Source of the DNA: CAYYWP01 sp050176585 | GTDB lineage: Bacteria > Desulfobacterota > Binatia > HRBIN30 > CADEER01 | Length of the DNA: 7,386 bases | Direction: 5' to 3' | Assembly (NCBI GenBank): GCA_050176585.1 | Contig: JBFXHX010000084.1 | Span: 1 to 7,386 of the forward strand | In this document: one piece after another, positions 1-6,800 of the stretch | Layout: every line of letters begins with the position of its first letter | Position numbering within the stretch: position 1 is the first letter of the stretch | Translations under genes and position numbers: made by a program | Notes under the pieces: model-generated | Told to the model about the DNA's origin: nothing | Seen by the model: only the letters and a program-made list of their open reading frames with translations | Database searches by the model: none

Positions 1-299
1 CGAAGCGTCGACAGCAGATGGTCGGGCCGCTTCTCAAGGCGCGACACCTGGGCCTGCGTCATCTTCGTTGCCTCGGCGAGTTCGACCTGCGTCCGGCCGG
101 CGAATTTCCGCAGCTCGCGCAGGTCCATCTCGATCAACTTCCGGCGAGCTGAACGCTGCAGCTCTGCCCGCCGTTCGGCCGGGATCACCTTCGCCGCGTA
201 CTCATCCCATAGGGGATACTTCTTCTCGAACGTCGACCGCTTGGTCGCCGACGCCGAGCGGCGCCGGACCTTGACCGCCGTCTGTGTCTTCACTGCCAT
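1..299 (-). CDS. HigA-like XRE-family antitoxin, C-terminus cut by window edge
   Basis: This is the antitoxin partner of the toxin gene just upstream. 99 codons are visible and the frame is still open at the left edge. Residues 1-25 are basic and probably disordered. Residues about 59-99 form a Cro/C1-type helix-turn-helix, with the motifs LRELRKFAG, TQVELAEATKMTQAQVSRLE and DHLLSTL. Proteins of this class bind and neutralise their toxin and repress their own promoter. The ATG at 299 was chosen because GGGAG (308-312) lies 8 bases upstream and the start overlaps the toxin stop by 10 bases, which implies translational coupling. In the helix-turn-helix core, 29 of 41 positions are identical by eye to the second antitoxin in this window, so the two are paralogues. 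The class is clear; specific binding to this toxin is inferred from gene order. Confidence 0.85.
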   Translation of the reverse strand, partial: MAVKTQTAVKVRRRSASATKRSTFEKKYPLWDEYAAKVIPAERRAELQRSARRKLIEMDLRELRKFAGRTQVELAEATKMTQAQVSRLEKRPDHLLSTL

Positions 300-640
300 T
301 TCTTTAACTCCCGTAGGTACTCGATCCAGATTCGTTCGGCCTTCGGCACGATGCCCTTGTAGAAGTGCTTATCGTTGCCCGCCTTGATGCCACCGATCAA
401 GAGCACGGCATCGCGACGCGGGTCGAAGGCGTAGATCGCCCGCACGGCGCGGCGCAGCGCTTTCGTGCGCAGCTCGCGAAGTGGATACGTCGTGCCCTCG
501 ATGCTCTTTGTGTGCGGCTCACGTAAGTGGACGCCGCGATCCTTCAGCATCTCGATCACCTCAAATACCGCCTCGCGGGCGTTGCGGTCGAGTGCGTCGA
601 CCCAAGCGTGAAACTGCCGCGTCATCCGCACCGTCACCAT
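290..640 (-). CDS. HigB-like toxin, phage Gp49-type (RelE superfamily)
   Basis: A 116-residue protein of the Gp49/HigB group, typically a ribosome-dependent mRNA endonuclease that slows translation until neutralised by the antitoxin. Visible family features are an N-terminal helical part with AREAVFEVIEML (21-32), LREPHTKSI (39-47), PLRELR (53-58), the strand AVRAIYAFDP (65-74), LLIGGIKAGN (80-89), then FYKGIVPKAE (93-102) and a C-terminal helix. The length is normal and no lesion is visible. The toxin gene precedes the antitoxin gene and overlaps it by 10 bases, the typical HigBA order. No Shine-Dalgarno sequence precedes the ATG, and a TATATT box lies only 6 bases upstream, so the message may be leaderless. 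Catalytic residues cannot be assigned confidently without an alignment. Confidence 0.88.
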   Translation of the reverse strand: MVTVRMTRQFHAWVDALDRNAREAVFEVIEMLKDRGVHLREPHTKSIEGTTYPLRELRTKALRRAVRAIYAFDPRRDAVLLIGGIKAGNDKHFYKGIVPKAERIWIEYLRELKKWQ

Positions 641-646
641 GGCGGA

Positions 647-675
647 AATATATCAACGAAGGCATATGTTGTCCA
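647..675 (-). promoter_or_regulatory. Promoter of the first toxin-antitoxin operon
   Basis: On the minus strand there is TGGACA (675-670), a 17-base spacer, then TATATT (652-647). Each box matches the sigma-70 consensus at 5 of 6 positions. The -10 box ends 6 bases before the toxin ATG, so transcription would begin at or next to the start codon, giving a leaderless mRNA. The spacer contains a CATATG palindrome; no longer operator palindrome is evident here. Confidence 0.65.
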
Positions 676-847
676 GGGACTTCTACCGGCGGTCCCGGAA
701 TCTCGGCACGCGGATCACGTCATCGTGCGCCAGTGACTAGTTCGGCACCGGTCGGCCGGCGGTGCCGTCGCCCATAGCGATGGCGCCAGCGTCAGGTGAA
801 TCGAGCGCGGAGTACAGCGGACGCAGGCACCTCGTCAACACAGCGGA

Positions 848-872
848 GGGTGGGGTCGGCGCGGCCCCACCC
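848..872. terminator. Strong GC-rich hairpin, possible terminator
   Basis: GGGTGGGGTC (848-857) pairs with GGCCCCACCC (863-872) around a 5-base loop: ten pairs including one G-T wobble when read on the plus strand. It lies about 55 bases beyond the restored end of the broken minus-strand gene at 928 and before the next minus-strand promoter, a sensible place for a terminator. No U-tract follows on either strand, so intrinsic termination is uncertain. The rest of 676-927 shows no gene I can support. Confidence 0.35.
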
Positions 873-927
873 CCCGCGCGTTGTCGGTTATTCGGCGTCC
901 GGCTCCCCCTTGAAGTCGCCTTCAAGA

Positions 928-1292
928 TCATCGCCGCCGGCCGCGGCGCCGCCGTTCCGACCGCCCGCCCGGCCGCTGGTCATGGAACGCCATCTGGCGC
1001 TCCTCAGCGGTCATGGCGCGTTCGCTGACGATCTCCCCGTATCCTGGCGGGTCTCGACCACGGCGCCGCGGCGGTAGTCGAAGGTGCGAACACAGCTGAC
1101 CTGCATGTAACAGGACTTATCGCGCACCTCGGCCCCCAGGCGGCGCGCCGTCGCTTCGAGCTCGTCGATCTGGCTCTTCGCATGCTTGGCGGCGGCCTTC
1201 GCCATCTCGCTTTTGTTGTCTCGTTCCTGAATCAGGTGCGCCAGGCGATCCGCTCGCTCCGCGACCTGGTCGGCGGTGAGGATCACGCGCAT
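928..1292 (-). pseudogene. Phage-type coiled-coil small protein, one-base frameshift
   Basis: Reading from the ATG at 1292, residues 1-86 start MRVILTADQVAERADRLAHL and form a charged helical, probably coiled-coil, region (about 7-55). A strand-rich part follows, CYMQVSCVRTFDYRRGAVVE (61-80), then TRQDTG. The open frame then ends at 1011 with an implausible tail. One frame over, the text continues as EIVSERAMTAEERQMAFHDQ and a basic tail to a TGA at 928. Adding one base at the G run 1035-1038 restores a 121-residue protein with the junction DTGEIVSERAMT. The arrangement helical region, then strands, then DTGE-V-V, then M-T-x-E-E/D-R-Q resembles small proteins of unknown function that I remember from phages, prophages and plasmids. 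No function is assigned. The lesion could be natural or a homopolymer read error. AGGAG lies about 14 bases before the ATG, rather far. Confidence 0.6.
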
Positions 1293-1547
1293 GTGGCGCT
1301 CGAAGGCTCCTCGCGCGCGTCCCTCGGCTTATCCGGCTGGGCTGGCCGGCGCGGCGGCCGTTGCATCTACGGGCGGCCGTTCGTCTGTTGCTGGCATTGC
1401 GTCTTCCCACGTCCACCTCCCCTGTGTTTGGGCGACCTACGCGGTCGCGGCGTCGTCGATAATTTCAGTCATCCGCTCCAGTGCTCGATGTAGGCGCGCA
1501 CCTGCCGTGCGCGTACACTGCGGCGAGCTGCGGGGGGCGTGTCCGGC
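1293..1547. other. Gap between broken phage-type gene and second antitoxin
   Basis: No gene can be supported in these 255 bases. The minus-strand frame of the downstream gene runs through it with stops at 1437-1439 (TAG) and 1329-1331 (TAA). It contains two tiny ATG-led pieces, 11 codons from 1472 and 22 codons from 1397. Longer frames on either strand are arginine-rich or proline-rich in the way of non-coding frames in GC-rich DNA. Confidence 0.5.
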
Positions 1548-1934
1548 TCAGCCGAGCGCCCGCACACGGACGCTGCGATTGCAGAATCGTGCCCAGATCT
1601 CGAGATCGCCACCCAGCGCATGCACAACCCGCTGAAGCGTCGAGAGTAGGTGATCGCCGCGGCCTTCAATCTGCGAGACCTGCGCCTGTGTCATCTTGAT
1701 CGCCTGCGCAAGCTGTACCTGCGTCATCCCGACGAACCGCCGTAGCTCCTGCAAGTCGAGCTCGATCAGCTCCTGCACCACGGCGCGGCGGCGCTCGTCG
1801 CGCTCCTCCGGCGTCATGCGGTGTTTCAGGTCCCCCCATCGCGTGTATTGGCGGCGGCGTGGCGCGGCCGCCGCCTTGGTCGCGCGCCGTTTCGTTTCTG
1901 GCGGCACCGTGCGCCGCGCCGGCATCTTGCTCAT
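1548..1934 (-). CDS. HigA-like XRE-family antitoxin, complete
   Basis: A 128-residue antitoxin and autorepressor of the second module. Residues 1-50 are basic and include TPEERDERRR (41-50). The helix-turn-helix covers about 61-107, with LQELRRFVGM, TQVQLAQAIKMTQAQVSQIE and DHLLSTLQRVVHALGGDLEI, the usual XRE/HigA ending before a short C-terminal strand. An in-frame ATG exists at 1970. The ATG at 1934 is preferred because it overlaps the toxin stop as ATGA and has GGAGG 10 bases upstream. The gene is intact although its partner toxin is broken as read. If the toxin is truly dead, this would be an orphan antitoxin, able to repress its promoter or possibly protect against related toxins such as the one at 290-640. 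That cross-protection is inference. Confidence 0.85.
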   Translation of the reverse strand: MSKMPARRTVPPETKRRATKAAAAPRRRQYTRWGDLKHRMTPEERDERRRAVVQELIELDLQELRRFVGMTQVQLAQAIKMTQAQVSQIEGRGDHLLSTLQRVVHALGGDLEIWARFCNRSVRVRALG

Positions 1935-2276
1935 TGATTCGTTTCCTCCAGGTAGATGCGCCAGAGGCACTCTGCCGGCGAGATATATTTACGATAGAAG
2001 CGATCCTGGTCGCCAGTTTTGAAGCCGCCGACCAGAAGCACCGCCTGCCGCTGGGATCGAAGCAGTAGAAGACGCGGATCTCTACCCCGCTCGCGTCTGC
2101 CCGAAGTTCCCGCAATGGGATCTTGGCCCCTCTGATCGCCTTCGAATGTGGCTCCTGAGCAGAGTGCCCGCCATGCCCAACCGCTCGACGACATCGCTCA
2201 CCGCCTTCTGGGCCGCAGGCGAGATCTCGTCCTCGTCCCAGCGCCGGAACTCGTCGGTGACCACAATCTCGACCAT
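1931..2276 (-). pseudogene. HigB-like Gp49-type toxin, two frameshifts as read
   Basis: Three frames together spell one toxin. Frame one, from the ATG at 2276, reads MVEIVVTDEFRRWDEDEISP through ERLGMAGTLL. Frame two reads EPHSKAIRGAKIPLRELRAD through VFYCFDP. Frame three reads RQAVLLVGGFKTGDQDRFYR through WRIYLEETNQ and a TGA at 1931-1933. Restoring one base at the GG at 2154-2155 and one at the GGG at 2053-2055 (plus strand) gives a 115-residue protein that aligns end to end with the 116-residue toxin at 290-640. Shared blocks are LREPH-x-K-x-I, PLRELR, FDP-x3-AVLL-x-GG-x-K-x-G, FY, AE and a final YL-x-E. The stop overlaps the antitoxin ATG as ATGA. As read, no functional toxin is made. Both lesions sit at G/C runs, so a sequencing error is a serious alternative. 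Confidence 0.85.
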
Positions 2277-2281
2277 GGTTC

Positions 2282-2287
2282 AATATA
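2282..2287 (-). promoter_or_regulatory. -10 box of the second toxin-antitoxin operon
   Basis: TATATT on the minus strand, 5 bases before the toxin ATG at 2276. It is the same hexamer at nearly the same distance as in the first module (6 bases). No Shine-Dalgarno sequence lies between box and start, again suggesting a leaderless message. The -35 is weak: at 17-base spacing there is only GCTCTT, while TTGGCA sits at a 13-base spacing inside the inverted repeat. Confidence 0.45.
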
Positions 2288-2295
2288 GTGCTCCG

Positions 2296-2316
2296 CGCGC
2301 TGCCAAGAGCAGCGCG
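2296..2316. promoter_or_regulatory. 21-base inverted repeat, candidate antitoxin operator
   Basis: CGCGCTGC (2296-2303) and GCAGCGCG (2309-2316) are perfect 8-base arms around a 5-base centre. The repeat lies immediately upstream of the -10 box, covering the spacer and -35 region of the second operon. HigA-type antitoxins normally repress by binding such palindromes over the promoter, so this is a reasonable operator candidate. I see no matching palindrome in front of the first module, so the two repressors may not share operators. Confidence 0.45.
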
Positions 2317-2716
2317 AAGTTTGGGCGGGCGAGCTGGGCCGCGACTCACGATCGCCAAAAGCTGACCCGGACCCTGAAATGACGGCCAAGGGCGAGGTAG
2401 TGGAACTGACTAACATGGGTTCACCCCCTTCGACGCGAGCTATGACCCCTTTCGTCACGAGCAGCAGAAACGCCAGCAACAATAGGAACGCTCTCACGAA
2501 GCCTTCACTGCCGATAGAGCCGGGCGAGCGCGTTCGTTCTGAGGATGCTCAGAGAGGGCGGGCAGTCGATGACGAGCTTGTCTTGGCGCCATTGAACTGG
2601 CTGCCGTGAAACTTGATATTGGATGCGGAAAACGGGGCGGTTAGCCTAAACTGGACACTAATCCAAGTAGAGCTAGCCTTGCCTAGGGTGAGCCTAGCGT
2701 GATAACCGCGCGGACC
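2317..2716. other. 400-base region without a confident gene
   Basis: It separates the minus-strand left half from the plus-strand right half, so two transcripts diverge from it. A minus-strand open frame from a GTG at 2497 (99 codons, ending 2198) starts with a hydrophobic stretch, FLLLLAFLLLV, preceded by GAAGG. It then loses coding character and runs into the toxin region, so it may be a truncated signal-peptide gene or chance. On the plus strand, TTGAAC (2592-2597), a 17-base spacer and GATATT (2615-2620) form a weak promoter candidate (4 of 6 matches each) for the rightward genes. Confidence 0.35.
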
Positions 2717-3170
2717 ATGTGGCTCGTGCCCTTCGCGTTATGCTCTGGGCTGTCACCGGGTTGGCCAAATGCTCGCGCCGGGTACTTCGACGACGATCAC
2801 CAGATCACGATCGCGGACCTCCTCAAGCCTGTGAACATCGCGCTCGGGAACGTATCGTGCTTCAGCTACACCCCGACGCCGACACCGCGCTTCCAGGACA
2901 CGGGCTTTAGGACGCTGCGCAACAACCAGACCGGACTCATCCGGAAGAAGCGCGGCACCTATCAAAGCGCCGATCCGCCTCATCATCGGCAACCAAGACA
3001 GTCCGTACACCTCGGACTTCTTCGACTGGTTCGACGTGAAGGCGGAGTTAAACCAGTTAACGCTGTCACAGTTCGTGCGAGGCGGGCTCGCCGTGGCTCA
3101 CGACTTGCGCAGGCGGCGGCAGAATCGTGCAGTCACCGACGTGAGTGACAGGAGAATCGTACCCAGCTGA
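2717..3170 (+). pseudogene. Remnant of secreted protein with EF-hand-like and DUF1566-like parts
   Basis: From the ATG at 2717 (a GTG at 2699 is also in frame) the text begins with a short, signal-peptide-like stretch, MWLVPFALCSG, ending in NARA before GYFDDDHQITIADLLKPVNI. This resembles the EF-hand/dockerin-like segment D-x-D-x-D-G-x-I-T-I-x-x-L-L-x-x-VNIALG, although the calcium loop is imperfect. A TPTPTP linker follows, then RFQDTGFRTLRNNQTGLI. That looks like a worn copy of the DUF1566/Lcl-type motif RF-x-D-x-G-x-G-T-V-x-D-NQTGL-x-W. After about 2945 this frame becomes implausible (HHRQPRQ, RRARRG). One frame over, sensible protein text appears (IIGNQDSPYTSDFFDWFDVK, then LNQLTLSQFVRGGLAVAHDL) and ends at a TGA at 3168-3170; I do not recognise it. 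A frameshift or fused fragments would explain this. No function is assigned. Confidence 0.45.
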
Positions 3171-3251
3171 GGAGCGACGCTTCGTACCAAGAGCGCGACG
3201 CGCAGCCCGCCGGGCAGAGCCATGGCCCGTCGGCAGCGGAAGATCGGCAGC

Positions 3252-3266
3252 GGAGGAGAAGAGATG
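3252..3266 (+). promoter_or_regulatory. Ribosome binding site fixing the start at 3264
   Basis: GGAGG (3252-3256) lies 7 bases before the ATG at 3264. The earlier in-frame ATG at 3222 lacks comparable spacing, so 3264 is the better start for the following gene. Confidence 0.65.
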
Positions 3267-3869
3267 TCCTCGCATCCGGTACACCGAATGCACGGCCGTA
3301 AGTCCGGCGCTTTGGGGCGCCGAGCGCAGAGAGGCGATCATCAGGGTCGCAGCACGGTGCGCACTGGTGTGAAGCGCGCGGCGATCGCCGGCGCGATCGC
3401 CGCACTCCTGCTGCTCGCGGCAGCAACGGAGAAGCGCGCTCGATTCCGCACACCCACACATGGTGTCGCGAGGTTGGCATCCCTGTTCGGGGTCGGCTTT
3501 CTCGAGTCGCCGTCAATCGCCGTGGCACAGGAGTCACTTCTGCCGGACGCCGCGCCGGCGGTCGGCGTCGGGCAAGATCCGATGGACGCCGCCCGCGCCG
3601 CTGACGAAGCGGTGCAACAGTTCAAGGGCAGGCCGCTCACCGTCGAGCCGCAGAAAGTGATGACGTCGGAGGAGGCAACACAAACGTTGCCAACTCGCCT
3701 TGAGAGGATGCGCGAGCGCGCGGAGCGGGCCGACGCCAAGGCGCTCGACGCCGAGCGGCCGCGCTGGTTCGAGGTTCCCGACGTACCGGAGGGGGTCGAC
3801 GCGCCGCCGGCGCCGGACGCCGCCGATGGCGAGATCACCATTCAGCGCCTGCAGGAGGAGGTCCAATGA
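3264..3869 (+). CDS. Unrecognised membrane-anchored or exported protein coupled to RHS gene
   Basis: A 201-residue protein of no family I recognise. Residues 1-38 are basic. Residues 39-54 (AAIAGAIAALLLLAAA) form a likely membrane or signal segment after VKR. A second mildly hydrophobic stretch (about 69-88) ends AVAQE, which looks like a signal-peptidase site. The remainder is acidic and hydrophilic, with a charged helix rich in Arg/Glu (RLERMRERAERADAKALDAE, 145-164), then a Pro/Asp-rich part and the C-terminus QRLQEEVQ. A GTG at residue 36 would give a more normal signal peptide and is an alternative start. Its stop overlaps the next gene's ATG as ATGA, so the two are very probably translated together. 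An accessory, chaperone or anchoring role for the large neighbour is inference from position and export features only. Confidence 0.7.
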   Translation: MSSHPVHRMHGRKSGALGRRAQRGDHQGRSTVRTGVKRAAIAGAIAALLLLAAATEKRARFRTPTHGVARLASLFGVGFLESPSIAVAQESLLPDAAPAVGVGQDPMDAARAADEAVQQFKGRPLTVEPQKVMTSEEATQTLPTRLERMRERAERADAKALDAERPRWFEVPDVPEGVDAPPAPDAADGEITIQRLQEEVQ

Positions 3870-6800
3870 GCGCCTGCAAACCGCTGGTGGCGGTCACCTT
3901 CGTCCTTTTGGTCTCCGCCCCCCAGCCATCGGCGGCGCAGACGAGCCGCGGTGACGGCTCGCAGACCGGCGACGGCTCCACCCCCTTCACCGGCCTCGCC
4001 CAGGCGCCGGAAGCCAACCTGTTCGTCGGCGCCGCGACGACATCGATACCGTTCCAGGTCCCGCCCGGTCGAAACACGACCACGCCGAAGTTGGCGTTGA
4101 GCTACAACAGCAACGGCGGTCCGAGCCCGTACGGCTACGGCTGGGAACTCGGCTTGCCGCGCGTGCAGCGCCCAACCAAGCACAGCACGCTGTCGTGCCT
4201 CGATGCGACCCATCGCAACGACTTCGTCCTCTCGCTGCCGGGCGCCTCACTGGAGTGCCGCCGGGGTACGGACAACCGCTGCGTCCCGAATGTCGAGGAG
4301 GCGTTTATTAAGATAGTCTGGGACGGTGGCACGGCGCAGACCTTCACGGCCTGGGATAAAAGCGGCGTGAAGTACACCTTCGGCGCCAACAACACCGCGT
4401 CGACGAACGGTGGTGTCAGCTTTACATCTCCGGCGCGTACCGGCAGCGGCACGGCGGCGGATTTCACCACGCTCGCCGGCGGGAACTGCACCTATACCGC
4501 GACCTGGGGGCTGTCGCAGGTGCGCGACACCAACGGCAACATCATGGACTTCAAGTACCTCCTGCAGGACGGTGTCCTGCTGCCGCACTCCATCGAGTAC
4601 GGCAAGGGGACGGGCCTGAACCATTTCTTCGAGGTGCGCTTCGATTGGGAGCTGCGCTGTCTCTCACCGGTCGGGGGCCGCTGCTCGATTCAATCCCCAC
4701 CGGCTGGAGACTACGAGGAGCCACTGAACAGCGTGATGGGCTACGCGGCGCGGCTGACGCGGCGACTCTGGAAGGTGCGGGTGCTCTACAACGGCCAGCC
4801 GGTGCGCACGTATACGTTCGACTATGCCACCGGCCGCTTCGGCCGGCAGACGTTCCTCTCTCAAGTGACGCTGGCGGGTTCCGACGGCATGGTACTGCAG
4901 CGGGTGGACGGCCTGCCGGCGGCGACGACCTTTGCCTACCACGATCGGCCCGACGGCTTCCTGACCAGCTCACAGACGGCGACCAAGCCGGCGCTGCGCA
5001 CGCCCTACAACGGCCTGTCGCCCGACCCGGGGCGTATGCGTTGGACGGATCCGGATGACGGCACGCGCCGCGACGTGCTCGACATGAACGGTGACGGCTT
5101 CCCCGACCTCGTCGACGCTTGGCCGATTCACCAACAGAGCGACGGTTGCCCTGGCGTGCCGACCAACCCCGTTGGTCCCGCCGACTACTGGGATGTGTAC
5201 TTCGGCTCCAAGAACGGTTTCTCGACCACGCGCACGTCCTGGTACGTGCCGCATCGCGACCTGATGTGCGACATCCGCCGTAACAACGACACGATCGTCT
5301 GGTTCGCTACCGTCGACCTCACCGGCGACGGGATCCCTGACTTCGTCGATTCGCGCAACACACCATGGAAGGTCTATCCGGGCAGCCCCGTCTCGCCGAG
5401 TGGCAGCTGGGGGTTCAATGGTGGCGCGAGCGTGATCAGCTGGCCGGCGCCGACGACGAACACGCAAATCACCAACGTCGGTCAGAATCTGGGGGGCTGG
5501 AGCGGCAAGATCATCCGCCAGGATCTGATCGACATGACCGGCGACGGCCTCCTCGATCTCGTCACCACTCCAGCCGGCCAGCCGGCACCGAATCCAACCA
5601 TCTGGACGGTTGCCCGCAACACCGGCAGTGGGTTTGCGGCGGTCGAGAACTTTCAGGGGGCGTTCGGGGCGCTCACCTTCCTGAGTCAGAACGCCAACGA
5701 CAACGGAACCATCTATGGCACCTGGGACATCAACGGCGACGGCTTGCCCGACGGGGTGTACAGCCAGCAGCCGGCCAGCGGCGGCCCGGTCAGCGGTGGG
5801 GCGTGGCGCGTGTGTCTCAACACCGGTCGCGCCATGGACGTCTGTGAGAACTGGCCCGTGCCGCAGCATCTCATCAGTCAGGGCGACGGCTCCTCGTGGC
5901 GCCACATCCGCAAGAACGGCGCCGAGCCGCAGGACGCCTTGCGCGATTTCTTCGACGTCAACGGCGACGGGCTGCCCGATCTGATCGATCGGGTCGGCTT
6001 CAACGCCACCACTAATCCCAACTGGCGGTTTCTTCTCAACCGCGGGGATGGGTTTGAGCCCGCCTCCTTCAACTGGCCGACGCCGTACTCGCAGATTCGC
6101 GGCAGCAACGCCGGCGGCGGCTCGACGTTGCAGGACAGCTTCGACATCAACGGTGATGGCCTGGTCGATTTCATCAACTGGGGCGACGGTGGCGCCACGA
6201 CCTACTTCGTCTACCCGGCCGCGGGCGGTGCCTGGACTCCCAACGGGGCGACCGTGATCGAGAACGTCACCGGCTATCGTCCGGATCTCTTGGTGATGAT
6301 GGAGAACGGCATCGGAGGCGACACCACGCTCCGATACCGGCCCTCCACGCAGTGGGACAACACCGGCGGCGACGGCATCCCGGATCTGCCCTTCGTCGTC
6401 TGGACGCTCACCGAGATCCGCCGCGACGACGGCATGTGCAACGGCGCCAGTTGCATCACTCCCGGTGCCCACGAGGTGGCCACCCTGATCGACTACAAGT
6501 ATGGGCGCTATGATCCGTTGGAGCGCGAGTTTCGCGGGTTCGCCGAGGTGGTGAGCGAGGAGCTGATCAGCAGCCCCAGCACGCCGCGGCGCGGCACGCA
6601 CACGTACTTCCACCAGACGGCGGCGCTGAGCGGCAAGATCCAGCAGGTCTATACGTACGATGCTAGCAACGATCAGACCTGGTTCTGGCAGCCGATCGCG
6701 CTCACCGCCAACTCCTGGGAATGTGCGAATCCGTCCACTGGGGCGATCATTACGTGCCCGTCACAGCCGCTCGGTAACGTATGGTCGCGGTTGGCCCTGG

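Noticed and set aside
68..274. 68-codon plus-strand frame over the first antitoxin, and similar short plus-strand frames up to 2400
   Set aside because: They lie antisense to or between well-supported minus-strand genes and show no domain, ribosome site or sensible composition.
1293..1550. In-frame chain of short pieces between the second antitoxin stop and the phage-type gene, readable as one gene with TAG and TAA lesions
   Set aside because: The phage-type protein begins naturally at its ATG at 1292, and shared frame over 250 bases of GC-rich DNA is weak evidence, so I do not call a longer broken gene.
1666..2358. 230-codon minus-strand frame across the second toxin-antitoxin module
   Set aside because: Only its middle part is meaningful, as the second frame of the broken toxin; the rest is arginine/glycine-rich shadow text over the antitoxin.
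2672..2698. Repeated GCCTAG words and GCTAG/CTAGC pair before 2699
   Set aside because: Arms are only five bases and the direct repeats are imperfect; too short to support an operator, attachment site or terminator.
3378..3410. Two GCGATCGCC copies resembling the cyanobacterial HIP1 repeat
   Set aside because: They encode the alanine-rich hydrophobic segment of the small coupled protein and occur only here, so they are explained by coding content.
4970..6613. 547-codon minus-strand open frame opposite the SpvB/RHS gene
   Set aside because: It is exactly antisense to a convincing gene with recognisable domains. Its valine/alanine/arginine-rich text without motifs is the usual shadow in GC-rich DNA.
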